Source: JBGAHD01 sp044226395 (GTDB lineage Bacteria; Pseudomonadota; Gammaproteobacteria; Xanthomonadales; Ahniellaceae). Taken from it: a DNA stretch of 64,000 nucleotides. Of this stretch, positions 45,965 through 55,451 are shown piece after piece. Under the pieces are notes generated by a model, which saw only the letters and a program-made list of their open reading frames with translations, had not been told where the DNA came from and searched no databases. The stretch covers positions 682,001 to 746,000 of the forward strand of contig JBGAHD010000003.1 in the NCBI GenBank assembly GCA_044226395.1, given 5' to 3'. The first letter of the stretch is position 1; each line of letters begins with the position of its first letter. Made by a program: the position numbers and the translations under genes.

Positions 45965-48900
45965 ATGCGCGCGATCATGGGCATCCTGGCTGGGTTGTGG
46001 GCCGGCGCGTCGGTCGCGCTAGCGCCCACGCCCCTGGTCGAATCGATTGGCTTGGCCGAAGGCCTGCCCTCGAGTTCCGTGCAGGCCCTGGCCCAGGATC
46101 GCGATGGCTATCTTTGGGCGGGCACGCGCGATGGTCTGGCGCGCTACGACGGCGCGGAGTTCCAGGTCTATCGGCACGATCCGCGCGACAGCAATTCGAT
46201 CGCCGGCAACGACGTGCAGATGCTGCTGGTCGATCGCGACAATCGCCTGTGGCTGGGCACGGACGCGGGCCTGTCGATGCTCGACGCCGAGCGCCGCACG
46301 TTTCGCCATTGGCGCGGCGCCACGGCCGACACCGATCCCTTCGGCGGCAACGATGTCTGGGCGATCGAGCAAGATGGCGCCGGCACCTTGTGGGTCGGCG
46401 TCTACGCGGGCGGTCTGTTTCGCCTGAGTCATTCGGGCGAGGTGATGCTGAACTTGCGTCATCGCGACGACGATGCCGCGGGCAGCCTTCCTTCCGATCA
46501 CGTGGTCGCGCTCAAAACCGATACGAAGGGTCGACTGTGGGTCGGCACGTTCTCGGGCCTGAGCGTGCTCGAGCCTGGCGCGCCGGGCGATACGCCGAAG
46601 ATCCTTGCGCAATTTTTGCCGGGCGAAGGCATTGCATCGCTGCGCACCGATCGCTCGGGCACGATCTGGGTCGGCACGCGGACGGGCGTGTATCGACGCA
46701 CGGTCGACACGCCGCTCGATCAACCGTTCGCGCTGTTTCCCATGGTCGCGCCCGCCGCCGTCGCACGCGGCATGGCCACCGACAACGAAGGTCGACCGTG
46801 GATCGGTACCCAGCGCGGCATCGTCTACGCGCCGGACGAGGCCACGCGCGTGTCGCTGCTGCGCGATGACATGTTTCGCTACTCGATCGGTGGCAACGTC
46901 GTGTTCGACGTGCTCAACGATCGCGAGGGCGGCTTGTGGTTCGCCCTGGTGCCCGGGGGTCTGGGTTACATCAAGCCGAACTGGGCCAACTTCGCGGTGC
47001 TGCGGCCGCCGCGCGATCCGGCCGCGATCGCCGCCGATCCCGCGCCGCGTTCGCTGGCCTTGTGCGCCGATGGCGGCGTGCTCGCCAGCGGTGATCAGTT
47101 CACCGCCGTGCGCTTCGACCCCGAGACTGGCGCCGCCGTGCGCCTGCGCCCGCCGTGGACGCGCGGCGAGCGGCCGCTGGCCGTGTTCGGCGTCGGTTGC
47201 ACGCGCGATGGTTCGGTGTGGTTGAGTCATCGCAATGGCGTGCTGCGCTATGTCACCGCCAACGCGCGCACGCAGTTGTTCGATGTCGGCGATGGCGACG
47301 GCGCGATCGCGCCGGGGCTGATCGATCTGATGGTCGAGGACGCGCGCGGTGATCTGTGGTTGTCCTCGCGCGGCGGTGGGCTGCAACGCTTGACGCCCGA
47401 TACCGGCAAGGTGCGTCGCTACGCGCAAGGCAAGGACGGACCGGCGAGCGTCGAGCTCGAAGTGCTCGCCTTCGACACGCGCGGCACGCTCTGGGCCGCG
47501 GGCGAGGCCGGCATCGCGCGCTACGACGCCAGCGCCGATCGCTTCGTCGATCTGCAAGGCCTGGGCGAGGGTACGGTCGATGGTCTGGCCTGGGCCGGCG
47601 CCGATACCCTGTGGTTTCACCAGAACGGTCAGCTGATGCAGGCGCGCTACGCCGACGATCGCCTGACCGTGGCCAATGTCGTCGACGCCGACGCGGGCTT
47701 GCCGGCTTCGGGCGTGGGCGGCATGGCGCTGGATTCGCGCGGCTCGATCTGGCTCGCGGGTCCGCGCGGCTTGTGGCGCGTCGATCCGATCACGCGCGTC
47801 GTGCGCGCCTTCGGTCGCGCCGATGCCTTGTACGCGAGCGAGTTCTCCGACGCGCCCTTCGTGCGCGCGCCCGATGGTCGATTCTTTCTCGGCAGTCCGC
47901 TGGGCGTGATCGCGTTCGAGCCCACGCGCCTGCGCGACAATCCGGTCGCGCCGCCGGTGGTGCTGCGCGATTTCAGCGTATGGCGCGATGACGCGCGCCT
48001 GACGCTCGATCCCAAGACCGAGATCACGCTGGCGCACGACGATCGTGATCTGCGCGTGGCGCTGCGCGCCTTGTCGATGGCCGAGCCGCGTCAAAACCGC
48101 TATCAATTCTGGCTCGAAGGCTTCGACAACGATTGGGTCGACGCCGCCAATGGCGAGCGCGTGTTCTCGCAATTGCCCGAGGGCCACTACAGCTTGCGCG
48201 CGCGCGCCGCCAACGCCAGCGGCGTGTGGACCACGGCGCCATTCACGCTGCGCATCCAGGCCGCGCCGCCACCGTGGCGCACGGGCTGGGCCTATACGAC
48301 TTATCTGCTGATCGCGGTGATCCTGGTCGCGTGGTGGGTGCGCGCGTATCGCTTGCGCCTGGAACGACGTCACGCGCTAGCGCTGGCCGAAGAACGCCAA
48401 CGCGCGGCCGAGGCGCAGAATCAAGCCAAGAGCGATTTTCTCGCCGATGTCGGTCACGAAATCCGCACGCCCATGACCGGCCTGCTCGGCATGAGCGAAT
48501 TGCTGCTGCGCACGCCACTCGACGAACGTCAGCAAGGTTATGCCGCGACCGTGCGCCGCTCCGGCGAGCATCTGCTGAAGCTGATCAACGATCTGCTGGA
48601 TCTCTCGCGCATCGAGGCCGGCAAGTTGTCGCTCGATGCCGTGCCCGTGGATCTGTGGACCTTGCTCGATGACGTGATCGCCTTGGAACGCCCGCTCGCG
48701 CAGGAGCGTCATCTCACGCTCGATTCGCAAGTCGTCGCCGAAGCGCCGCGCTATGTGCTGGGCGATCCGGTGCGGCTGCGCGAGATTCTGTTCAATCTGA
48801 TCAACAACGCGCTCAAGTTCACCGAGCGCGGCCGCGTCGACGTGCGCCTGGAGCGCGAGCGCGAAGGCGAGGGCGTGGTCATCGAGGTTGCCGACACGGG

Positions 48901-49537
48901 CCCCGGCATGTCCGAGGAAACGCGCGCGCGCTTGTTCTCGCGTTACGAGCAAGGCGCGGCGGGACGGCGTCGCGGCGGCAGTGGCCTGGGCCTGGCGATC
49001 TCGCATCGGCTCGCGCAATTGATGGGCGGCCGCATCGTGGTGGAAAGCGCGACCGGCAAGGGCAGCGTGTTCCGCGTGCACTTGCCCTTGCCGACGACCA
49101 CGGAAACGCGCGAATCGCCGTTGTCCGTGGCGAATGCGATCGCACCCGTGCCGGCCGATCAGGCGCTGGCCTTGCTGGTGGTCGAGGACGATCCAGTGAT
49201 TCGTCAGGTCATCGCCGAACTCGCCGCCGATCTCGGCCATCGCGTGCAGACCGGCGCGAATGGTTTGGATGCGTTGCGACTGATGGCCGAGTCGCCGTTC
49301 GACATGGTGTTGTTCGATCTCGATCTGCCTGGCGTCGATGGGTTGAAGCTGATCAAGCTCGTGCGTCAGCGCGAGAAAGCCGATGGGCCCCGCGTGCGCG
49401 CGATCGCGGTCACCGCCAATTCCACGCAAGGCATCGAGGCGCGCGCGGCCGAGGCCGGTTTCGATGCCTTCTTGCGCAAGCCGGTCACCGCCGAGTTGTT
49501 GCAACAGGCGATCGCGGTCGCGTGGCGGCGGACGTGA
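45965..49537 (+). CDS. Hybrid sensor histidine kinase with periplasmic propellers
   Basis: A 1190-residue kinase. After a signal/anchor helix (IMGILAGLWAGASVALAPTP) come two seven-bladed periplasmic propellers with repeated DRDGYLWAGTRDGLARYDG, DRDNRLWLGTDAGLSMLDA and DSRGSIWLAGPRGLWRVDP motifs, then a Y_Y_Y-type domain (EGFDNDWVDAANG), a membrane helix about residues 775-795, HisKA (DVGHEIRTPMTGLLG, His831), HATPase (NLINNALKFTERG; DTGPGM; GSGLGLAIS) and a receiver domain with Asp1118 (LFDLDLPGVDG). Unlike HTCS proteins of Bacteroides it lacks an AraC-type output domain, so the output is phosphotransfer. ATG 45965 has a CGGGAGG site. The ABC-type permease gene follows 33 bases later. Confidence 0.93.
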   Translation: MRAIMGILAGLWAGASVALAPTPLVESIGLAEGLPSSSVQALAQDRDGYLWAGTRDGLARYDGAEFQVYRHDPRDSNSIAGNDVQMLLVDRDNRLWLGTDAGLSMLDAERRTFRHWRGATADTDPFGGNDVWAIEQDGAGTLWVGVYAGGLFRLSHSGEVMLNLRHRDDDAAGSLPSDHVVALKTDTKGRLWVGTFSGLSVLEPGAPGDTPKILAQFLPGEGIASLRTDRSGTIWVGTRTGVYRRTVDTPLDQPFALFPMVAPAAVARGMATDNEGRPWIGTQRGIVYAPDEATRVSLLRDDMFRYSIGGNVVFDVLNDREGGLWFALVPGGLGYIKPNWANFAVLRPPRDPAAIAADPAPRSLALCADGGVLASGDQFTAVRFDPETGAAVRLRPPWTRGERPLAVFGVGCTRDGSVWLSHRNGVLRYVTANARTQLFDVGDGDGAIAPGLIDLMVEDARGDLWLSSRGGGLQRLTPDTGKVRRYAQGKDGPASVELEVLAFDTRGTLWAAGEAGIARYDASADRFVDLQGLGEGTVDGLAWAGADTLWFHQNGQLMQARYADDRLTVANVVDADAGLPASGVGGMALDSRGSIWLAGPRGLWRVDPITRVVRAFGRADALYASEFSDAPFVRAPDGRFFLGSPLGVIAFEPTRLRDNPVAPPVVLRDFSVWRDDARLTLDPKTEITLAHDDRDLRVALRALSMAEPRQNRYQFWLEGFDNDWVDAANGERVFSQLPEGHYSLRARAANASGVWTTAPFTLRIQAAPPPWRTGWAYTTYLLIAVILVAWWVRAYRLRLERRHALALAEERQRAAEAQNQAKSDFLADVGHEIRTPMTGLLGMSELLLRTPLDERQQGYAATVRRSGEHLLKLINDLLDLSRIEAGKLSLDAVPVDLWTLLDDVIALERPLAQERHLTLDSQVVAEAPRYVLGDPVRLREILFNLINNALKFTERGRVDVRLEREREGEGVVIEVADTGPGMSEETRARLFSRYEQGAAGRRRGGSGLGLAISHRLAQLMGGRIVVESATGKGSVFRVHLPLPTTTETRESPLSVANAIAPVPADQALALLVVEDDPVIRQVIAELAADLGHRVQTGANGLDALRLMAESPFDMVLFDLDLPGVDGLKLIKLVRQREKADGPRVRAIAVTANSTQGIEARAAEAGFDAFLRKPVTAELLQQAIAVAWRRT

Positions 49538-49570
49538 GCGCGCGATGCGCGGCGAAGCGATGAGGGAAAC

Positions 49571-51931
49571 ATGAATTACTGGCGCGGCCTCTGGCGTTAC
49601 CCCGGCTACACCATCATCGCGACGGTCTTGATCTCGCTGGCCGTCGGCCTCAATGCCGCCGTCGCCGGGGCCTTGTGGGCGTTGAGCGGCAAGGCCTTGC
49701 CGTATCGCGAGGACGGGCGCCTGGTGGAGCTGCGTCTGGTCCTGCCCAAGATCGATTTTCGCGTTGATCTGTCGCGCGCGCTCTACGCGCAGGTGCGTGG
49801 CGCGACTGACACTTTCGTCGGCGCGATCGGCAGCGTGGCCAAGCCCGCTGCGAAACGCGACGAGGTCGATCGGCCGTGGGTCGTGCATCGCGTCACGCGG
49901 GATTTCGCGAGTCAGCTCGGCGTGGCGCCGATGCTCGGTCGCGCCTTCGCGGAGCATGAACCCGCGAACACGCTCGTGCTCTCCGATCGCGCGTGGCGCG
50001 CGTATTTCGATGCCAGTCCCGATGCATTGGGGCGAGAGCTGCGCATCGCCGGTGCGAGTTATCAAGTGATCGGCGTGATGCCGCGCGGCTTTGCTTATCC
50101 CGACGCACAAGCCGATGCCTGGATGGCCGATGTCGAAACCGCGGCCGAACGCGAACGCGGTGGCTTCGGCGATTACACGGTGGCGGCGCGACTGGCGCCG
50201 GGCGTCAGCGTGGCGCAAGCGCAGGCGCGCTTCGAGGCGCTGCTGGCGCAAGCCGATCTTCCGATGCTGCGCAGCGGCCCCGAGAACGTGCGCGCCGAGG
50301 CGCGACCCTGGCGCGAGCGTTTCAGTGGCCGCTATTTACGACCCCTGACCTTGCTGCAATACGGCGCCTTGCTGCTGCTGGTCGTGGTCTGCATGAGTCT
50401 GTTGATGCTCGCGCTGCATCGCTTGCAGGCGCGCGCGGCGGAGTTCGCGATTCGGCGCACGCTGGGCGCGGGCACGCGCGAGGTGTTCGCGGCGATGCTC
50501 GGCGAACTGTGGCCCGCGGCGGTGCTGGGACTGGTGCTGGGCTTGGTCTTCGTCGCGCCCGCCCTCGGCGCATTGACGTCGTTGGGCTTGCTGCCGATCG
50601 AACTGCCGGTCGCGGTGGGTGGTGATGCGATGACTTGGGGCGTTGGCATGGCCACTGTGATCATCGCAATGTCGGGCGTGCTCGTTGGCGCCCTCGTCAT
50701 CGCGCGTGCGAGCGCGCGCACTGGCATGAGCCATCTGCGCGGTCGACAAACACGCCAGGGCCGCGGGCCCGCGCTGCTCGTCCTGACCCAGATCGCCTTG
50801 ACCACGGCCTTGATGGGCGGCGCGGGCCTGTTGTTGCGCAGCGCCACGCAGTTGTGGAATGAACCGCGCGGCTTCGAGGCCGAGGGCCTGGTGCTGACGC
50901 AATACGACATGGTCAACGATGCCATTCCGGAAAGCACGCGTGACGCCTTGGCCAATCGCTTGCGCGATGCCATCGCGACGCTCCCCGGCGCGCGCGCCGT
51001 GGCCACGGGCGAGATGCCGCCGTTCGCGAACGCCGCCTTCATCGCGCACGCGCGTCTGCCGGGCGAAGCGGAAACGCGCGAGACGCGCGGCAACGGCGTC
51101 AGCGCGAACTATTTTCAGACGCTCGCCACGCCTTTGCTGCGCGGTCGCGCATTCGAGGCCGGCGATGAGGCCAGCGCCGCGCCCGTGGCCGTGATCGACG
51201 AGACCTTTCGCGCCGCGTGGTTCGGCGAGCGCGATCCGGTCGGCGCGGCCATTGAGGTCGTCGACGAAGACGGCAAGGTGCGCGCGCTGCGCGTGATCGG
51301 CGTCGTCGCCAGCGTCAAGCAGAACGCGCTCGATGAAGGCACGGCGCAGCCGATGCTGTACGAGTATCGTCCCGGCGCGAGTGCCTTTGGTTTCGTGATC
51401 ACGCGTGTCGACGGCGATGTCGGCGCGATGGCCGAAGCGATTCGCAAGCAGGTGGCGCAGGTGTCGCCCGATGTCGGTCTGGCGTTTCATCGGCCGATGG
51501 CCGAGATCATCGCGCAGACGCTGCAAGAGCGTCGCGCGTTGTTGGCGGCGATGATGCTGTTCGCCGTCGCCGCCCTAGTGCTCGCGGCCGTGGGCCTGTA
51601 TGGCGTGATCGGCGTGGCCACGCGCGCGCGTCTGCCCGAATTCGGCGTGCGCATGGCGCTGGGCGCGACGGCCGGGCGCATTCTGCGTCTGGTGCTCGGG
51701 TCGGGCGCGCGCTTGATCGTGGCGGGCGTGGTCGTGGGTCTGATCGCGGGCGTGCCGCTCGCGCGGTTGCTCGTGGCGCAGATGTATGGCTTGTCGAGCA
51801 GCGATCCGCTGACGTGGCTCGGCGCTTCAGCGCTCGTGGGCGGGGTGGCCTTGCTGGCGTGCGCGTTGCCGGCGCGACGCGCGGCCAGACTCAATCCACG
51901 CGAAGCGATCGATCAGTTGGGCTTGTCGTAA
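49571..51931 (+). CDS. MacB/FtsX-type ABC transporter permease
   Basis: A 786-residue permease of the ADOP/MacB type. A helix at 12-35 (YTIIATVLISLAVGLNAAVA), a large periplasmic MacB-PCD domain (residues 40-260, with GVAPMLGRAF and VIGVMPRGFAYPDAQ), a first FtsX block of three helices (about 265-390), a second periplasmic domain and a final FtsX block (about 650-780) are visible. Such permeases move lipoproteins, peptides or drugs through the envelope. No ATPase gene is adjacent, so the energy source is encoded elsewhere, or the protein acts without one. GAGGGAAAC before the ATG. Its position directly behind the propeller kinase suggests that it is the regulated target. Confidence 0.88.
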   Translation: MNYWRGLWRYPGYTIIATVLISLAVGLNAAVAGALWALSGKALPYREDGRLVELRLVLPKIDFRVDLSRALYAQVRGATDTFVGAIGSVAKPAAKRDEVDRPWVVHRVTRDFASQLGVAPMLGRAFAEHEPANTLVLSDRAWRAYFDASPDALGRELRIAGASYQVIGVMPRGFAYPDAQADAWMADVETAAERERGGFGDYTVAARLAPGVSVAQAQARFEALLAQADLPMLRSGPENVRAEARPWRERFSGRYLRPLTLLQYGALLLLVVVCMSLLMLALHRLQARAAEFAIRRTLGAGTREVFAAMLGELWPAAVLGLVLGLVFVAPALGALTSLGLLPIELPVAVGGDAMTWGVGMATVIIAMSGVLVGALVIARASARTGMSHLRGRQTRQGRGPALLVLTQIALTTALMGGAGLLLRSATQLWNEPRGFEAEGLVLTQYDMVNDAIPESTRDALANRLRDAIATLPGARAVATGEMPPFANAAFIAHARLPGEAETRETRGNGVSANYFQTLATPLLRGRAFEAGDEASAAPVAVIDETFRAAWFGERDPVGAAIEVVDEDGKVRALRVIGVVASVKQNALDEGTAQPMLYEYRPGASAFGFVITRVDGDVGAMAEAIRKQVAQVSPDVGLAFHRPMAEIIAQTLQERRALLAAMMLFAVAALVLAAVGLYGVIGVATRARLPEFGVRMALGATAGRILRLVLGSGARLIVAGVVVGLIAGVPLARLLVAQMYGLSSSDPLTWLGASALVGGVALLACALPARRAARLNPREAIDQLGLS

Positions 51932-51995
51932 CGCGCGGTGGAAGTCCGCGCGTCAGTGACCCGCCGCTCGCTTCGAGCGGTGGGTCTCGCGCGGT

Positions 51996-53069
51996 TTACT
52001 TCGCGTGATACGGCCGCGACAAGTCGTGCACGGCTTCGATCAGCGCGCCCGCGGTCTCGGGCTTCACGTCCGGCGTGATGCCATGGCCGAGGTTGAACAC
52101 ATGGCCCGGCCCCGCGCCGTATTCGGCGAGCACGCGCGCCACTTCGCGACGCACGGCTTCGGGGCTGGCATACAAGGCCACGGGATCGAGATTGCCTTGC
52201 AGCGCCACGCGCGCGCCGACGCGGCGACGCGCTTCGCCCAAGTCTTGCGTCCAGTCGATGCCCAGCGCGTCGCAGCCGATGTCGGCCATGGCTTCGAGCT
52301 GATGCACGCCCTTGGCGAACACGATCAGCGGCACGCGCGCCGCGCCTTCGCCGCGCGGCAATTCGGCCGCGATGCGCGCGAGATAGCGAAGGGAAAACTC
52401 GCGGAACTGCGCGGGCGAGAGCACGCCGCCCCAGGTGTCGAAGATCATCAGCGCCTGCGCGCCGGCTTGCAGCTGCGCGTGCAGATACGCGGTCACCGCG
52501 CGCGCGTTGATCTCGAGGATGCGATGCAGCAGCGCCGGTTCGTCCAGCGCCATCGCCTTGATGCGCTCGAAGCGTTCGCTGCCGCCGCCTTCGACCATGT
52601 AGCAGGCGAGCGTCCACGGGCTGCCGCTGAACCCGATCAGGGGCACTCGACCGCGCAGCTCGCGTCGAATCAAACTCACCGCGTCGGTGACATAGCGCAG
52701 CTCGCGATCAATGTCGGGCACGGCGAGCGCGGCGACATCGGCGGCCGTGCGCAAGGGGCGTTCAAAGCGCGGGCCTTCGCCATCGGCGAAGTACAGGCCC
52801 AGGCCCATGGCGTCGGGCACGGTGAGAATGTCGGAAAACAAAATCGCCGCGTCCAAGGGAAAGCGATCAAGCGGCTGCAAGGTCACTTCGCAGGCGAGCT
52901 CGGGCGTCTTGGCCAGCGCGAGAAAACTGCCGGCGCGCGCGCGCGTGGCGCGATATTCCGGCAGATAGCGGCCGGCCTGGCGCATCAACCACACGGGCGT
53001 GACATCGACCGGTTCGCGGCGCAGCGCGCGCAGCAGACGATCGTTTTGCAGCGGGGCGTACGAGGTCAA
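51996..53069 (-). CDS. hemE: Uroporphyrinogen decarboxylase
   Basis: A 357-residue HemE (EC 4.1.1.37), converting uroporphyrinogen III to coproporphyrinogen III in haem synthesis. Clear marks are PVWLMRQAGRYLPEYRATRA at the N-terminus, DAAILFSDILTVPDAMGLGL, GFSGSPWTLACYMVEGGGS and the C-terminal FNLGHGITPDVKPE. No ATG lies in the right place: aligning with family N-termini points to a TTG at 53069 (L-T-S-Y-A-P-L-Q-N-D-R). Longer in-frame starts would overlap the SPOR gene and look non-coding. The gene is the second of an apparent SPOR-hemE pair. Confidence 0.95.
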   Translation of the reverse strand: MTSYAPLQNDRLLRALRREPVDVTPVWLMRQAGRYLPEYRATRARAGSFLALAKTPELACEVTLQPLDRFPLDAAILFSDILTVPDAMGLGLYFADGEGPRFERPLRTAADVAALAVPDIDRELRYVTDAVSLIRRELRGRVPLIGFSGSPWTLACYMVEGGGSERFERIKAMALDEPALLHRILEINARAVTAYLHAQLQAGAQALMIFDTWGGVLSPAQFREFSLRYLARIAAELPRGEGAARVPLIVFAKGVHQLEAMADIGCDALGIDWTQDLGEARRRVGARVALQGNLDPVALYASPEAVRREVARVLAEYGAGPGHVFNLGHGITPDVKPETAGALIEAVHDLSRPYHAK

Positions 53070-53092
53070 GGGCGTTTCTTCGGTAGGAGCGA

Positions 53093-54034
53093 TCAACGCG
53101 CGCCGCCGACGCGGCGCACTTCCTGTTGCAGTGGGCCGATGCGACGCGGATAGGCGCCGCCGAGGCCGCTTTGTCGCGTCAATGCATCGAGCGCGGTCTT
53201 GGCGGCCTGCGCGTCGGGGAAATCCGACCACAGCAACAACCACCAGGTCTGGTCGCCGGCCGCGATCGGCACGGCATACGTCGACTCGGGCGCTAGTCCT
53301 AAGGCCAGCGCTTGATTGGCGAATTGCGAGGAATCGCTCGCGCGCGCCAGCTGCGCGGTGAAGCGGCGCGCGTCGAGCTGCAGGAAAGGACCTTCGCCGA
53401 GTGGCGCGGAGTCGCTCGCGATCGGCGCGGCGGGCGCGCTGGCTTCGACCGGCGTGGGCTCGCTGACCGGCGCGGCGTAAGCCGGATCGAGCGGCGCGGG
53501 TTCGGGCGATGGCGCGACCGGTTCGATCGGCGCGGGGGCTTCGGCCACGGGTTCGGTGGTGGCCGCGGGCTCGCTGGACTCGACGGGCTCGCTCGAAGCG
53601 ACCGGCTCGCTCGACGCGGGTTCGGTCGGTGCTTCGCTCGGCGTCGCGTCGGTCTCGGCCGTCACTTCACCGGGTCGCTCGACCTCGGGGAATTCATCGC
53701 GACGCGGCGGCGCCGGGGCTTCGGCCGCGGGCGCGGTCTCGACCGGTTGCGCCGCGGGTTGTTCCGGCTCGGCGCTGATTTGCACGTCCGGATTGGCGAG
53801 GAAGAACGGCGGCGGCGCCGAACTCGGCGCGACCTCGCTGGTTTGTTCGGTGGGCAGACCGCGTTCCGGCGGCGGATGATCGGCCGTGCCGCATTCCCAG
53901 GATTCGCCGTCCTCGCTGGGCACGCAGATGCGCTTGACGTTGGGCGGCGGTTGCTCGCTTTCGGCCGCGCTGGCGACGGCGAACGCGCTCAACATCAGGG
54001 TCAGGATCAGCGCGCGCGCGGTTTCAATCACCAT
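53093..54034 (-). CDS. SPOR-domain secreted protein
   Basis: A 313-residue protein with a signal peptide (ARALILTLMLSAFAVASAAE), a long low-complexity linker (about residues 60-220) full of Glu-Pro, Ser and Ala (PVASSEPVESSEPAATTEPV and similar), and a C-terminal region whose strands and helix (FTAQLARASDSSQFANQALA, TWWLLLWSDFPDAQAAKTAL) resemble the peptidoglycan-binding SPOR fold. SPOR domains bind denuded glycan at the division septum. The two upstream Cys (RICVPSEDGESWECG) could form a disulfide. It starts inside the WGR gene's end (11-base overlap) and is followed by hemE after 23 bases, so WGR-SPOR-hemE may be one transcript. Confidence 0.78.
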   Translation of the reverse strand: MVIETARALILTLMLSAFAVASAAESEQPPPNVKRICVPSEDGESWECGTADHPPPERGLPTEQTSEVAPSSAPPPFFLANPDVQISAEPEQPAAQPVETAPAAEAPAPPRRDEFPEVERPGEVTAETDATPSEAPTEPASSEPVASSEPVESSEPAATTEPVAEAPAPIEPVAPSPEPAPLDPAYAAPVSEPTPVEASAPAAPIASDSAPLGEGPFLQLDARRFTAQLARASDSSQFANQALALGLAPESTYAVPIAAGDQTWWLLLWSDFPDAQAAKTALDALTRQSGLGGAYPRRIGPLQQEVRRVGGAR

Positions 54035-54299
54035 AGCGCACGCCCAGCGGCGCATCGGCGCCTTGCGCGAACATGATGTGGAAGCCGCGCTTGATCTGCT
54101 GATCGCGCGCGGCGGTGAACGCGTCCTCGGCCGCGGCGCGGTCGAGAAAGACCTCGCGCTTGGCGCTGGCGCGGCCGCCCTGGCTGCCCCATTCGCGGAT
54201 CAGGGTCCAGCCGCCGAGCAGATCCTGCTGCAGGATCAGGTGGAAGTACTTCGGCGCTTCCTGGGCAGTGGCCGGCTGGTTTTGCATGAAGATGCGCAT
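54024..54299 (-). CDS. WGR-domain protein
   Basis: A 91-residue protein consisting almost entirely of a WGR domain: YFHLILQQDLLGGWTLIREW, then GSQGGRASAKREVFLDRAAA and EDAFTAARDQQIKRGF. The Trp-Gly-Arg motif of the name appears as the EWGSQGGRA turn. In eukaryotic PARPs WGR senses DNA ends; in bacteria, short WGR-only proteins have no proven role but probably bind nucleic acid. No signal peptide, hence cytosolic, although it overlaps the gene of a secreted SPOR protein. aroB ends 60 bases upstream on the same strand. Confidence 0.85.
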   Translation of the reverse strand: MRIFMQNQPATAQEAPKYFHLILQQDLLGGWTLIREWGSQGGRASAKREVFLDRAAAEDAFTAARDQQIKRGFHIMFAQGADAPLGVRYGD

Positions 54300-54359
54300 G
54301 GCGCGAGTTTAGCCGGGAAGGGGCGGCGCCGTCTTCGCGGGCGCGGCGCGCGGGCCGAT

Positions 54360-55451
54360 TCAGCGCGCGCCGGCCTCGCGCAGGGTCGTCAAGACCTCGG
54401 CTTCGGCCACGTCCGGCACGATCTCGGCGCGACCCAGGCCACGCCACAGAATCAGGCGCAAACGGCCGCTGGCGGCCTTTTTGTCCAGACGCATCAGGTC
54501 GACCAGTGCCTGGGCATCGAGGCCCGCGGGCAAGCGGGTCGGCAGGGCGAAGCGTTCGAGCAAGGCGCGCAGCCGCTCGCCATCGGCGCCGGGCGCCAGG
54601 CCCAGGCGTTGGGACAAGCGCGCCGCCAGCACCATGCCGATGGCCACGGCCTCGCCGTGACGCAGGGCGTCGTAGCCGGTGGCGGCCTCGATGGCGTGCG
54701 CGAAGGTGTGGCCGAGGTTGAGCAGCGCGCGTTCGCCGGTCTCGCGCTCATCGCGCGCGACGATGCCGGCCTTGTGCTGGCAACTGATGGCGATGGCGTC
54801 GGTCAGGGCCGCGGGGTCGCGCGCGTTGAGCGCGTCGACACGGGCCTCGAGCCAGTCGATGAAGCTCGCGTCGCCGAGCGCGCCGTACTTCACGACTTCG
54901 GCCAGGCCCGCGGCGAGTTCGCGTGGCGGCAAGGTCGCGAGCGTGTCGGTGTCGGCGATCACGCCGGCGGGTTGATGAAAGGCGCCGACCAAGTTCTTGC
55001 CCTGCGCCAGATCGATCGCGGTCTTGCCACCGACCGAAGAATCGACCATGGCCAACAAGGTCGTGGGCAGTTGCACGAAGGCGATGCCGCGCATCCAGCA
55101 CGCGGCCGCGAAACCCGCCAGATCGCCAACGACGCCGCCGCCAAGCGCCAGCACCGTCGCATCGCGCGAGGCCTTGAGCTCGGCCAGCGCATCGAACACC
55201 CGTGCCAACGTGGTCAGCGTCTTGTGCGCTTCGCCCGCGGCAATGTCGAGCCGCGCGACCGCGTGCGTCGGCGCGATGCTCGCGCGCACGCGCTCGGCAT
55301 AGAGCGGCGCGACGGTGGTGTCACTGACGATCAACACGTGGCGGCCGCGCAGCAGCGGCGCCAGCAGATCGCCGCGCGCGAGCAGACCCGGGCCGATGTG
55401 GATGTCGTAGGCGCGCTCGCCCAGCGCCACCGCGACGCGACGCGCGCTCAT
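54360..55451 (-). CDS. aroB: 3-dehydroquinate synthase
   Basis: A 363-residue AroB (EC 4.2.3.4), the second step of the shikimate pathway, NAD- and metal-dependent. Family motifs: YDIHIGPGLLARGDLLAPLL, VLALGGGVVGDLAGFAAAC, FVQLPTTLLAMVDSSVGGKT, GKNLVGAFHQPAGVIADTDT and the metal-ligand region ERALLNLGHTFAHAIEAATG and HGEAVAIGM. Length and start (MSARRVAVALGERAYDIHIG) agree with the family; the frame stays open upstream, but that sequence is aroK in another frame. The start overlaps the aroK stop by four bases (ATGA), the classic aroK-aroB operon. Confidence 0.96.
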   Translation of the reverse strand: MSARRVAVALGERAYDIHIGPGLLARGDLLAPLLRGRHVLIVSDTTVAPLYAERVRASIAPTHAVARLDIAAGEAHKTLTTLARVFDALAELKASRDATVLALGGGVVGDLAGFAAACWMRGIAFVQLPTTLLAMVDSSVGGKTAIDLAQGKNLVGAFHQPAGVIADTDTLATLPPRELAAGLAEVVKYGALGDASFIDWLEARVDALNARDPAALTDAIAISCQHKAGIVARDERETGERALLNLGHTFAHAIEAATGYDALRHGEAVAIGMVLAARLSQRLGLAPGADGERLRALLERFALPTRLPAGLDAQALVDLMRLDKKAASGRLRLILWRGLGRAEIVPDVAEAEVLTTLREAGAR

